From Clitopilus passeckerianus (lineage: Eukaryota; Basidiomycota; Agaricomycetes; Agaricales; Entolomataceae): DNA of 64,000 bases. The position numbers and the translations under genes were made by a program. The notes below the pieces were generated by a model that had not been told where the DNA came from, did not search any database, and saw only the letters and a program-made list of their open reading frames with translations. Positions 44,511 through 56,752 of this stretch are shown here, in pieces. The stretch is taken from contig CALYLX010000128.1 in assembly GCA_944990035.1 (NCBI GenBank), forward strand, positions 1,116,001 through 1,180,000, read 5' to 3'. Position 1 is the stretch's first letter; every line of letters begins with the position of its first letter.

Positions 44511-45170
44511 TCATGAGTCCTCACCATCGAACGCGTCAGGTGGTACCTGTCCCTGCATTTGAGTGAGTGCGCCTGGAAGCACGTAGAAGAACGGCGCAGA
44601 TTTGACAGGAGGTGGGCTTGTCTGATAACCAATGTTCAGGGAGCAACGTGGGCACTGAAATCGATACTGTCGCTCATGACCATTTTCTCTGGCGCCCAAG
44701 ATTCAGATATTCAGCAACGTGGGATTGAGCGGTAACCCTTACCTCTCGAGAAGAACGGGGTCACCTGAAACTGCATTCAACTTGAAGACGCGCGCTCTGT
44801 CAATTTCTGTCTCTTGGGCTCGAATGATAATAGAATTATCAGTTTTACGCCTTGGCAACGAAGCCAGACTCTTGTCGATTACCAGCTTTAAGGGAAGCAA
44901 TTAAACCTGCACCTCCTGAAATCACTGCTTGAAACTCACAATGAACTCGCCGCAAATACAATCTATGATTCACAATAATTAGCACACGGTATCCCCATTG
45001 TAAAGGGGTGACAAGACCAACAGTAAACCCGAAGGGCCGCTGCGGATGATGCAGTTGGTTGAGCTAAAGTCCGGATGGTCATTAGCATTACGAGTATATC
45101 CATGCAGAGACTTCGAAAACAAACCGTCGGACGACGAAGAAACTGCAAAACGAGACACAATTTTCGGCAT
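44511..45170 (-). CDS. STEEP1 (CXorf56/UPF0428) family zinc protein
   Basis: Five short exons (45170-45125, 45063-45022, 44962-44940, 44885-44743, 44688-44511) join in phase to 143 aa. The start MPKIVSRFAVSSS matches the family's MPKVVSRS start. Then come RVYYCICGEFILVIDKSLASLPRR-type sequence (a first Cys pair), ENGHERQYRFQCPRC with the second Cys pair, and SLNIGYQ, making a zinc-ribbon-like fold. In animals STEEP1 helps STING leave the ER and is also found with spliceosome proteins; the role in fungi is unknown. The fungal protein ends soon after the zinc region, about 80 residues shorter than the human one. It is divergent from the AVO2-like gene by 255 bp. Confidence 0.85.
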
Positions 45171-45425
45171 TTTCTTGTCGTTGCCACAAACGAAGCTCGT
45201 GCGGCCTCAAGTGAACGTCGGAAGAGAAACTCTCAGCGCAAATGCAGGGTCGAAGGGAGGCGTTCCCCCAGGCACACAGCCGCTTTCGCCTGTGAGCACT
45301 GCATATCGCACGTGACCATTTTTGCGATCATATTCTCAAAAGGCCTAGTGCATCCTCTCAACCAGTGCTGTCTTTAGTCCCTGACACCTCTGCCCACCGG
45401 TTTTCCGCGACCTTGTCTCGCGAAA

Positions 45426-47410
45426 ATGGCAGAGAAAGACGTTACGGAGAGGCTGCGGAGAGCAGTGAAAGGTATGTAGCTTGAAGATCTCTCCAAAACT
45501 GCATTACTCATAGCCGATACCAAGAAAATAACCTGTTTCTAGTCCGACGGCTGATACAACGGACTGACATGCGCAATATAGACACTGCTCCGAAGCGGTA
45601 CACTTCAATGGCTTGGTCTGCAGTGCTTGGACATGAGGAGACCTTTGAGTTCCTGCTCTCTGCTGGGCACGACGACGAGGAACTGAGCAAGGTACGCCGA
45701 TCGTGTCAATTACCGAGACAGTCATGTCGACTAATGCCACTTCCACTTAGGACTCAGAGAACAATACTATCCTTATGCTTCTTGCTGACGTTAAACCGCC
45801 TTTGGATGATCCATATGCAATACGGCCTGCTTCCCCCGAAGACATGTCTGGTGCAACGATGAGGATGGCCCGGATGTACTACGATCGTTATCCATGGATA
45901 TTGGACTGGTCGAATGCCCAGGGAAAGACGGCTCTCCATATAGCAGCTCTCAACGGAAACGAGGAGCTTGTCCGAGTATGTCCAAACCCCGCATCTGCTT
46001 TTGACCGTTAACCGAATTGACTCTTTAGATGCTCTGTGACTTTGAGGCTGATTTTGATCTCGCAGACAATAAGGGCAATACACCTTTACACTAGTGAGTC
46101 CTCTGAGGCTTTGTTCCTTCAATATCGCTTACGAAGAATCTTTCCAGTGCGAGCGCATGGAATAATATACCGGTGCGTACAATCTGTCTCTCCATGAAGT
46201 GGTTCCTGATCACTGCTTATTAGGTTGTTCGGCTTCTGATAGAGCGAGGATGTCAATACACAGCCAAAAATAACGAAGGGTACACGGCTTCAGACTATGC
46301 GTATTCGTGCGTGACCTCTTACTATTTGAACTCTACATTTGTTAAAGGTCTTCTAGAAACACCACCCGAGATACCCTCCAGGACACTGCTCGTCTTGTCT
46401 TCGAACAGAACAAAAAGGCGCGGCGGCAAGTGTTTGCTCAAGCAGCGGAGAAAGGGACTGAATGGGGTCGTTCGGCCCCCATTCCGGTGTCAACTTCGAA
46501 CGGACCATCACGGCTACGTCAAGAATCTCGAGTTAGGAGTGGATCGGGCACTAGTCGTTCTGGTACAACCTCGGAGACAGGAGAGTTGGAAAACGGCTTG
46601 ACACCTGGACCTCTGAGCAGATCACCTCATTCAAGCTCTGCATCCCCTCCCCAACATGTTGGACGAGTTAACGGCTTGCTGCGGAAAGCATCAGGTTATT
46701 TGACGGGTCACTCAACCTCAAATGGCACCGCTCCCACTTCAAGCTCAAGTCAAGTACAGCTGTTAAATCCTCCAAGAAATGGCTCCGTCGGGTTATCCCC
46801 CCGAGCTGTCACGACCCGCATGCTCGAAAGGGATGCTGATGCCATGGAGAAGTACCTGCAGCGGAATCGAAGCGGAAGTTCGTCAACCGACAATAGGTCC
46901 CAGAACGGTTCAAACTACTCTTCCGCTGGTCCGTCAGCCTATGGCGATGACCTTGGCGTCTTGAACCACCTAAGTGGTGCTTCAACACCTCGACGATTAC
47001 GCCCTTCAGCATCAGCGGCACAACTCCGGACGATACCTGACAATAATTCGCCACCGAGCTCAGATGTCATGCCGCCAACACAGCCTGAACAGCGACATCG
47101 GGCAGGCACTACGCCAATACCTCGACCTGACCGACCGTCATTGCTTGCACGGTCTTCCTCAATTTCTACATCACCTCACTCAGCGGAGCTTCTCACAGAA
47201 GTGGCCAATGAATCTTATATTGGCCCTCCAAGCCAGTTTGCTCACTTCCCCGATCCCCCGCAGTCAATAGAAGACGGTGGAGGCACACCAATAAACTCCA
47301 CAGCGAATCGCCGAAAGGGATTTCACATCCTCTCGAAACCGCTGCCTGGTCTGGACCAGCATCTAAATGGCAGTCATCGGCGAGGGACTTCCGCAGCTTC
47401 CGTGCGGTAA
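45426..47410 (+). CDS. Ankyrin-repeat protein, TORC2 subunit AVO2-like
   Basis: Seven exons (45426-45471, 45525-45691, 45751-45975, 46029-46093, 46148-46172, 46224-46306, 46357-47410) join in phase to 554 aa. The start VTERLRRAVKENNLFLVRRL resembles Avo2. Four or so ankyrin units follow (SMAWSAVLGHEETFEFLLSA, GKTALHIAALNGNEELV, GNTPLHYASAWNNIPVVRLL, GYTASDYA). A helical basic stretch (FEQNKKARRQVFAQAAEKG) leads to a Ser-rich disordered tail of about 330 aa. Avo2 is a non-essential TORC2 subunit. The resemblance covers the N-terminal ankyrin layout including the GHDDEEL loop, so the call is probable, not certain. Confidence 0.72.
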
Positions 47411-47806
47411 TGGATGTATCATATAACAGAGTACTGAAAGACTCATGGTTTGTTTACGGAAAGTTGTATCATAACTCTGGTGTATCATGGTTCGAGTTCA
47501 AACTGTAATTATTAGGCATTATATCATATACGTAGGTTGTCAATGTTGTTATTATTAGGTCTTAGATGTATATATCATGATGTATGTGGCTCTTCAATGG
47601 CTCTATGACTGGGCTTGACAGAATCTGTGCATTGCTCTGTGCTGTTGTTGATCTTGAGGATAGCTCCATTTGCAGAGAGCGGTAGTCTGCCATCGGAAGA
47701 CTCGAGTCCTAGATTGATGCGTAACGGCATAGTGCTCTGTGCATGCATGACACGCTAAATACCACCTTTCAAACTGCCCCCATCTCTACATTAATCTTCA
47801 ACCACC
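47411..47806. other. Intergenic between AVO2-like gene and sugar transporter
   Basis: These 396 bp are the 3' UTR of the upstream gene and the promoter of the transporter, both plus strand. The first part (47460-47580) is AT-rich. No other feature was seen. Confidence 0.4.
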
Positions 47807-50204
47807 ATGATGCCTCCAATTGCAGACGGCGACCCCGATCCAACAACGCAGATACCTTGGCCAGCAGCCAGGTCGAAGGGACTACTAAGTTCATCATCAC
47901 GTCAGGTTCGGGCAGACACGAACACAGCCGAGGCTGGTTCCCAGCTGAACGGCAGCTCGGAGAGCACGACGACGAAGACACCAGATAACGGAAAACGATT
48001 ACTTTCAACATGGGACCTCATAACGTTGAGTATCTCAATGGCTGGCGCACAGATTGCTTGGACTGTCGAGCTCGGGTGAGGATTCATATTATGGACCATA
48101 TATACCATCTAACACAACTGGTAGCTATGGAACACCCTTCTTGCTTAGCCTAGGTCTCTCAGAGCAGATTACATCTCTTGTATGGCTCGCTGGTCCTATA
48201 AGTGGCTTGGTAGCCCAACCAGTGATAGGTAGGCCCCTGAAGGTTCAACACCATTGACTCATCCACTCAACCCGTACAGGCGCCGTCTCCGACTCATCAA
48301 ACTCCAAGTACCGTCGACGGTTCTGGATTGTACTCTCTACTGTTGCACTTGTCATTTCTACTTTGACATTGGCCTACTGTCAACCACTGGGACGCCTTAT
48401 AGTGGACGCCTTGGGCCTGGGTGCTGGCGATTGGGACGATGAGGCTAAGGCAACCGTAAGCGCATACAATATGCTTTGACTGTCTTCATTGCTCATAAAT
48501 ACATAGGCCAACAAGATTGCCATAGGCTTTGCTGTCGTTTCCTTCTACGTCCTCGACTTTGCCCTCAATGGACTTCAAGCTTCGCTCCGTAATCTCCTAC
48601 TCGACATTGCCCCAGCATCACAACTAAACGCAGGAAATGCATGGCACGGGAGAATGACCAACGCCGGCAACATCGTTGGATTTGGCTTTGGTACGTCCTC
48701 TTTTTATGTTACTGTCCTCCAAGCCGACCATTACCCAGGCTTCCTCCCCTTGCACAACTGCCCATAATTCGGCTGCTTGGCGGAGATCAGTTCCGGAAAT
48801 TCTGCATTATTTGCATAGTTATTCTTGTCATAACCGTCTGGATGACATGTTGGTTCCATGAGGAACAAGTACGTCCCGAAACCGTTAAGAGACAAAGGTA
48901 TGCCATATCCTTCTATTTTGACGAATATCCCTCCTTAAAACCCGCATATAGTACATTTAGAGACGTCTTGGGCAACATCCGGTTAGCAATCCTCAATCTT
49001 CCACGACCTGTTAGGCGAGTCTGTTACGTACAATTATTCGCATTCATGGGTTGGTTCCCTTTCCTCTTCTACTCGTACGTTTCTCAGCGACCTATATATT
49101 CCTCGAAATACTAATGTTCCCGAAGGACTACGTATATGGGTCAAGTGATGGCATACGAGCTGGGAGTGGAGCCTGATCACGAGCTAGCCACTCGCAAAGG
49201 AGAGTTCGCTATGCTTCTTTACAGCATCGGTATGTTCTTTCAACCATCGCTAACCATACTACCACTTACACAGAATTCCAGTTGGCGTCTTAACAGGAAC
49301 TCTTCTCCCTCATCTTGCTAGTCGCGATCGACGCCTCATGAAGCATAAAGAAGACGTTGACGAAGATGCTGAGGTCACAAGGCTGCGCAACACTGTCAGA
49401 GAGTGGCGTGCAGAGGCTGCTGCGAAAGGAGGCCCTTGAGACTACCTGTCATGCCTTTCCTGCTTAGGAATATTTGGATGGGAGCTATGCTTCTCTTCTC
49501 AGTCCTCACGTTCTCGACCTTCTTTATCACCACAACGTTCCAAGCCACCGTTTTCATTACTTTGGTCGGAATCTGCTGGGCTGTTGCCATGTGGGTGCCT
49601 TTTGCGATTATCATGGAGGTAAGTCTGGGCGTACAATCATCAACCTCTCAGTTCCTTGACGAGTTCTCTTTCAGGTTCTTAAGGAAGGACCACCTCCGAC
49701 ACCTCAAGTCAGGCGACCATCCCACACTCGGGTTCTCTCTGGGCCACCCGTATTCCGACGCCCTGCTACTGAACGCCAACCCCTACTACGCCGCAGGTCA
49801 TTCGACGAATACAACGAGAACGGCGACGACGAAGCTGGTCCGATTGCCCCGATGGCAGGTGGAACTGTTTTGGGAATACATAACCTTGCTATTGTGATGC
49901 CTCAATTCATCGTACGTCTCATCGTTTCGGTTCTCAGTGATTTGAACTCACCTTAAATCAGGTGGCGATTGTGACCAGCTTGATCTTCCGTTCAGTCGAT
50001 GGCTCAGTGCCTGATTCTCATGACCCAGGTGAAGGTACTTCGTACCTTGGAAAATCTGGCGTTGGTTGGGTCTTGAGGTTTGGTGGCGTCATGACGCTCT
50101 TCGGTGCCCTCCTTGTTCGTCGAGTCGCCCCCACACCCACTGAGAAAGCTATGAGGCGGAGGCTAGTGGAGATGAAGTTGTTGGGTGAGGAGAACACGCC
50201 ATAA
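47807..50204 (+). CDS. SUT/SLC45-type disaccharide-H+ symporter (MFS-GPH)
   Basis: A multi-exon gene for a 12-helix transporter similar to S. pombe Sut1 and plant sucrose carriers. An acidic, Ser-rich cytosolic N-terminus is followed by TLSISMAGAQIAWTVELGYGTPFLLSLGL (helices 1-2), WLAGPISGLVAQPVIGAVSD (the SUT loop) and LRNLLLDIAPASQLNAGNAW, then GFMGWFPFLFYS-like sequence in the second half. A long charged loop follows helix 7 (MKHKEDVDEDAEVTRL), and the last helices end LFGALLVRRVAPTPTE. It is likely at the plasma membrane importing sucrose or maltose. At 49428-49436 the frame changes between AAAKGG and PLRLPVMPFLL; one missing C in CCC would explain it. Confidence 0.83.
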
Positions 50205-50614
50205 ATTCGACGGACATTCTCGGTTGCTTTACACTTTTTGGGTCATTCTTAGCATGCTGGTCCCTGTTTTCCACGTGTACATTTGCTGTGTATGTCTACC
50301 ATATCCAATCATAATGGGATTTTCACATTTCGAGGATACATAAAGCAAAATTCCAGTCGTCCGTGCATGCTGTTGAGATTGTACGGCATGGTATCGTAGT
50401 TATTGGCGGAATGGTGTTCCCAAATGCTTTCTCGCAGATACTGTCCACTATCATTGCCAATGTCAGCATATGAGGGCTTGATGTACTGGGTGTACGCACA
50501 ATTGATTGAGGTAGAAATGTTATAAAACAGTCGGGCAGACAACACATTCACAAGAGGCAAGGGATTTAGACATGCTTGCACTGCGCTTTAGCATGTCTGG
50601 ATAATAAAATAAAC
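50205..50614. other. Intergenic between convergent transporter and DPH6
   Basis: These 410 bp separate two convergent stops and should be the two 3' UTRs. Short ORFs here lack support. Confidence 0.5.
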
Positions 50615-52901
50615 CTAGAGTAAAGACATACTGCTTTCTTTGCCACATACAACCAGATACCTCTGACTGGCACCCTCAAAAGCGCTGCTTTCAATCACTG
50701 CATCATTGAGTTTGTCTAAGGAACACTGGATAAGCGTTTCAATCACGACTACACTGTGACACATACTTCTGAAAAAATCAGGGAGGACGGGACATAGCTC
50801 TGTCTCTTCATCGTCTTCATCTTTGACTTCGACCAAGCCGGTGTGAACATGCACCTGCTTCTCCACAAGGGCGTCTTTTGGTAGCGATTTCACGCACACA
50901 AATAAGGCAGTTGGTTCTGTGGACTTCAACACAATTTAGCATACATGTTGTGATATGAACAACGTACACCCACCGGCCGGCGCTTTAGCGCTGCCTTCAC
51001 CCTCGACATAACCCCGGCATCAGCGAACCAGTAGAGAGTTAGAATTTTGTGGCCATCCGAACCCCAAGTGGATCCAGATGTCTGTTTGAGAACGTTGACA
51101 ACACGGTGAACATGTTGGAGCGCTAGTGCGGTTTCCTTGGCCAGAGAGCGAGGGGACGGCAACGCCAACTGAGCAGGAATAAGGCCAATTTGCCCAGATA
51201 TGAAGATGTTTTGACCAGCCTTGAGGAATCTTAGTATTCGTAAACCCCATTTCAAGTAAAACTCAACTGATATCGCTTGGGAGTAGGGACCGATATTTGC
51301 TGGGGCCCAATAACTCAACCCCTGGACATGCAGCGAAGATCGCCGAAGCATCGTGCTGTCTTCGAACGCAATACAGTCAAGTCGCAGGCGTACATGTTGG
51401 GGAAGATCAACAGCGACACAGGCCCTGGCTGGGGGCGCTGCCCCAAAGAACGTACCATATACTGCATTGACAGCTGCGAATGTATCCATGGAAGATAGGA
51501 GAATATTGATGTTTGCGCAATGGGATAAGTCCAGTGAGTGTTCGATAAGCTTGGCTATCGAGGTAATTAGCAAGCTGCTGAAGCATTGAGGTGCACGGAA
51601 CGGACCTTCAAGTTCCTGGAAGCATTCCTTTACTTCATCCTCCAAGGATATCTCTCCTGTAGATGATCTCTGTATATTGCATACAGACACCCAGGGCCCA
51701 TGCCTCCGACTCTGTATGCCAAGCTTGAGTTCCTGGGAAGGTTCCACAGGTGGACGTATCGTGTCTTGACTGGTGGCATCGTGTTCCTTTATGTCTGAAA
51801 AATCGGACTGTATCCATTCAAATTGTCTCTCGAGTAAGGGTGGTATAACCATATTGGTAGCCTGGGAGTCCTTTGGTTCCAGTGTTGCGCTTTTTATCCG
51901 TAGAAAAGCCACAGTTGCAAAGTCATTGTCGGAGTGGATCACTGTCTCCGTCTCCGTCCTTGAACCACCAGTCAAAAACCGTAGAATAGGATAAATGTTC
52001 AGCTTACAAGACAATACGACGTTTGAAGAGTGGGCAATCCAGGGTCAAACTTTCGTATTCCCCTCCTTCCCCGCAAACATGAGCGCCATATAACCCGTTC
52101 TGATAGTGCTCAGCAGCTGGCAGAATGGAATTTTATATGTCAAATAACTCACCAGTTTCAACAGAGTGGGCCGCATCTGGGCCAAAGTCTTGCCTAGATG
52201 CTTCGTTGTAAGGCCAATACCAGCAACCTTTATCAGAACAGCCTCCATTCCGGACTCTATCATTTCATTCAGTAGTTCAGCCTGGTCTCTGTTCCAGAGA
52301 TAACATAGAGGTGTTAGTCCCAATCTTCGACACCTGAGTGCATGCCTTTAGGTCGTTGAATCCGTGCACAGAGGATATATGGCATACACATGTTCCACAC
52401 GAACGCGTTGGTAGTTGGAAAGTATGGCGCCAACGGAGACACCCAGGACGTCTGGGTGCTTGGCCTGAGGAAGATAAGGTTGGCCTACTTACTAGATACA
52501 GAAAAGGATCGGAAGTCGCACCTTCACCTCGAAGAGCAATGCGAACAGATCCTCTGTCTCGTCGCCTTTGATACTTGTAAGATCTTTTGATTTCCGGCTG
52601 CCGTATTCTGATCCTTGCTGTATCGCAGTGCCAGTAATAACACGTCTATACAGCGGAACGCCTAAAGCTTGAGCAACAAACTCTATTGCATCCTGGCCAA
52701 CGGTCTGATAGAGATATGAATCAAGTTCCTCTATATGGTTCAATTTCATGTCGATTCATTGAACCTTAGGACTGTTGGCAGACCTTTCCCTGCCCCAGGT
52801 CCTAGTGAGGCAGCAGCAATGAGTTCATGGCCATTTTTATCGCAGTGAAGAAGGTTGAAGCAGCTGTCCTTGCCACCGCTGAGGAGAGCGACGTACTTCA
52901 T
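50615..52901 (-). CDS. DPH6: Diphthine-ammonia ligase with C-terminal Rid domains
   Basis: A multi-exon minus-strand gene. The start MKYVALLSGGKDSCFNLLHC holds the PP-loop (SGGKDS) for ATP. It continues ELIAAASLGPGAGK, YLYQTVGQDAIEFVAQALG and LTPLCYLWNRDQAELLNEMI, the ATP_bind_4 domain that amidates diphthine on eEF2, the last step of diphthamide synthesis. Two Rid/YjgF-like modules follow (WAPANIGPYSQAI and ISGQIGLIPAQL; the second is shorter), as in yeast YLR143W. The C-terminus (ASQRYLVVCGKE) is divergent. The start lies 105 bp from that of PheRS beta. Confidence 0.92.
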
Positions 52902-53006
52902 CGTGGACGAAAAAGGCAACCAGCAGTGATCAAAAGTTATTTAGCGATCTTCACCTGATTTTGACCGTGACTCGATCATCCTGAAGTTGCTGCTTGCCAT
53001 TCATAA

Positions 53007-55362
53007 TGCCCACAGTCTCGGTCGATAAAGCTGATCTCTGGGAGCGTTTGGGACAGGAATACAGTACGTGGCTTACGAGACTTTACTGTGAGCTAACTCT
53101 GATTTATGACAATGAAAAGCCACGGAAGAATTCGATCGACTCTGCTTCGACTATGGCTTAGAGCTAGATGAAGATGTAGGAGATCCGGAACGCATGGAAG
53201 CAACCAATTCTGACGATTCATTAGACTACCGAAGAGGTTGAGAAAGCAATAAAGGCAGGTCTGCCTGCTGAACGACCGGTCAGTCGTGTATCCGTTTATT
53301 CTGATCAGCTCATGAACATCTCGCTAGCAACTGAAAATCGAGGTCCCAGCAAACAGGTATATACTCTTGGGGAAATTCATATCATAACTGCATCTCATTT
53401 TCCTAAAGATACGACTTGCTATGTATAGAAGGCATCTCTCGAGCTCTTCGCGTTTTCCTGGGGAAAATGGAAGCACCAAAATACAAGCTCGTTCTTCCAG
53501 CGGGGGGAGAATCGCAACTCCTGACCGTTACATGCAATCCCGAGGCAAGTACTGCTACCAATTGTAATATGACTCCTACTTGACTGATAGGCGTGCGTAG
53601 GTTAACAAAATCCGACCTTACTTTGCCTGCGCCATCCTTCGGAACCTCAAATTCACCCTCGCTCCTATGCATCCTTCATCGACTTACAGGACAAGCTCCA
53701 CCAGAATATTGCTCGTAGACGACAACTTGTAGCTATCGGAACCCACGATCTCGATACTTTGAAACCACCCTTCAGATATGAAGCCCGTGCGCCAAAAGAC
53801 ATCAAGTTCGTCCCACTGAACAAAGACAAGGCATACACCGGAGAGGAGCTCATGACTTTATACGAGGTTTGTTTCAATGTTCAATGTAATTTCCTGTGCT
53901 TATGAGATGCATAGACTGATAGGCAATTATCAAAATATCTACCCATTATTCGCGATTCACCCGTCTACCCCATCATATACGACGAATTGGACCGAGTTTT
54001 GTCCATGCCTCCAATTATCAACTCAGAGCACAGCAAGATCACCCTCAATACGCGCAATATCTTCATAGATGTCACGGCTACAGACCAAACAAAACTTGAC
54101 ATCGTCGTCAATATGGTCGCTACTATGTTCTCGGAATACTCTGAAGACCCTTACACGTGAGTCAAATGACCACAGTCGAAAAGGCTGCAGACTTTATAAC
54201 CAATCCAACCCACAGAATCGAACCGGTCAAGGTCGTTCTTACTGATGGCACCCCTAAGATTACTCCCGATATCTCTGGCCGTAAAACCGTTGCGCATGCA
54301 TCGTATATCAACTCTTGCACCTCTCTAAACCTCAAGGCGGACGAAATTTCGAAGCTGTTGAACAAGATGTCCCTTCACACAACGCCTTCCGCATCAGACG
54401 CTGACGAAATATTGGTCGACATCCCTGCGACAAGGCCAGATATCTTGCATGAAGTTGATCTGGTGGAAGATGCCGCCATTGGATATGGTTTCAACAATTT
54501 GCCTCATACTTTCCCTGCGACGAGCACAGTCGCACAACCGCTTGCCATCAGCAAGCTGAGTGACATCATAAGGACGGAGTGGGCATTGGCCGGGTGGGTG
54601 GAAGCTTTGCCATTAATCCTTGTAAGTGACGCCGTTCTTTACTGAGTCCAGTTTTGACGATGTCATTATAGTGCTCCCACGAGGAGAACTTTGAATGGCT
54701 CAACCACGAGGACGACGGGAACACGGTTGTCAAGATTGCGAATCCCAAAACGCTGGAATTCCAGGTCGTTCGCACGACACTCATTCCAGGTCTTCTCAAG
54801 ACTGTCCGCGAGAACCGATCGCACGCTCTCCCTGTCAGGATCTTTGAAACTTCTGATGTCGTCTTCAAAGATGTGAAGAGAGAACGACAGGCCAGGAATG
54901 TCAGGCATGCTGCTGCGGTATGGTGCAACAAGACAGCTGGGTTCGAGGTTGTCCATGGGATGCTAGACCGAGCGATGAAGATGCTCGAGATCCCTAGGAT
55001 CGGGAACACGGACGGGAAGGCGGAGACTGGATACTACATCAAGGAGCGAGAAGGTCCATTAACTTTCTACACTGCGGCTAGGCGAGAGGCTAACCTTACA
55101 CATAGATCCCATGTATTTCCCCGGCCGAGCCGCCACCATCTACTATAGGCCTGCACCCGCGAAGAAGACTGGCGTTCTTTCAGAAATCAAAGAGGACATC
55201 AAATCTGCCCTTTTAACTCGTGACCTTGAAATTGGCCATCTAGGCATTTTACACCCTAGTGTGCTGGGTAAATTCGAGATTAACTTCCCATGCTCGGCAG
55301 TAGAATTCTCGTTGGAACCGTTCAAGAAGCAGATGAACAAGGTCTGGACCAATGACGAGTAG
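53007..55362 (+). CDS. FRS1: Phenylalanyl-tRNA synthetase beta subunit, cytosolic
   Basis: A multi-exon gene starting [20 protein letters not shown]. It contains [88 protein letters not shown] and [20 protein letters not shown]. It ends [11 protein letters not shown] and [12 protein letters not shown]. This is the non-catalytic subunit of the alpha2-beta2 enzyme, carrying B1, B3/B4 editing and B5 domains. The intron 53545-53600 starts GCAAGT (GC-AG), and the join [14 protein letters not shown] fits the family. Near 53660-53667 the frame changes between NLKFTLAP and YASFIDLQ, as if one base were missing. Its partner subunit lies at 63539-64000. Confidence 0.93.
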
Positions 55363-55654
55363 TGGCGGTAGGAGATAAGTATCGGCGGGAATATGTTCTA
55401 GGCGGATGCATTTAAAGTTTCGTCGTAGTCTTATTGGTGGATGGATAATAACGTAAATTTGGACCAGAGTTGAATTTAAATGGCATTCCTTGATATTTTA
55501 TTATCTGTTGTGCAATCCACGATCATCTCAGCAACCAACCAGTCAGGGTTCGTGTACTCTAACCCTCCAGCCTAGAGCGACCGAGGCAAGAAGTATTGTG
55601 TATGGGCATGATAAGATGGTATCTAGCCATGTGGAATGCTTGCTAATGCCACGT

Positions 55655-56547
55655 CTACTCTTGCTTCTTCGCCGGTTCCTCTGGACCGGCCGTGATAGCT
55701 ATTGACGTAGTTGCGTTTAATCAGACGTTCCTCAACAAATACAGCTGGTTGCTCACCAATCGCTATGAAAATGCCGACCAAATATAGCCAGTACTTCTCT
55801 AGAAAAGTCTTTTCTGGCATAGGTTCTGCAGGTTTGCCTTCTGCTGTGATCGGGGGAGGGGCCTTTAAGACAGGGCTGGGCAAGTTTCAAAAAAGTCAGG
55901 TTGATAGCCAAAATGACGACAGAAGGTACGCACAGAGGCGGTAGAACGGGAGCCTTTAACACCACCGTCGTGTTGACGTTCCTTGCGAATGTAGGGAATG
56001 GTGGTATGAGCTGGGCCTTGGATTGTTTTGCCTTGGGCTTGGGACAGGCGCCGTCATGCGGTGTCGGGAACACGAAGTAGTCGATAGCATGTGGAGTGGA
56101 ATGGATAGCGTCTCGTGTATGCAACAAGATGGTCTCCGAGGTTGCAAGATATAAATGGCACTATCGTAGACAAAAATTCAAAATGAGGACATGAACGAGA
56201 GCGGTCTGGACGGGACTCACCACTTTTACGGAAGAATAATCCCACTGTGCCTCCGCGGAGTCACCTCGACGTTCCAGAGCGACTTGATATACAAGTAAGT
56301 CCGTATTCTCGACGGTGGTTAAGGCTTCAGAGAAGGACGTCAGGTCCTTCACAAAAGTGGGCGAGGCCGCGAAGGCAGCAGCGTTGTTTTCATCGACAGT
56401 AACGACGCCTCGCTCTAGCCATGGGGCACCGGATGCCAAGGGGTGGTATACACGATGAAAGATTCGCAATTTAGCAGCAGGCTCGGAGGCGGCGGCGACG
56501 ACAGCGAAGAACGCACTCGCAGCGAGCCCAGTAGCAGCTGCTCGCAT
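55655..56547 (-). CDS. EMC10: ER membrane protein complex subunit 10
   Basis: A minus-strand gene beginning with a signal peptide (MRAAATGLAASAFFAVVAAA). The lumenal part has LRIFHRVYHPLASGAPWLER and a beta-sandwich layout, then FFVFPTPHDGACPK. The end has PEKTFLEKYWLYLVGIFIAI, a single C-terminal transmembrane anchor with the FLQKYW-like family motif, and a short acidic/basic tail (TAGPEEPAKKQE). EMC inserts tail-anchored and multi-pass proteins into the ER. The last intron was placed to give the TM segment (stop TAG at 55655-55657); reading through it would give a longer unsupported tail. Confidence 0.85.
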
Positions 56548-56752
56548 GATGATTGGATGGAGACAAGCTGGTAATAGCCGAGCCCCGTGATTGGACGAGG
56601 GACGGCCTGGAATCCGTCCGGATCGCTGATTGGCCTGGACTTTTACGCCAGGTGCTTTTAAGATCGAGAAAATGTCATGTAGCGGTTCGAGACCTATATA
56701 ATTGTCATAACTATATAGCCCCGCGCCCGGAGAACCTCACGCCTCTTTCCCA

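Noticed and set aside
53545..53600. GT donor (GTACTG at 53549) for the PheRS beta intron
   Set aside because: It leads to a stop codon right after the join; the GC donor gives the family sequence.
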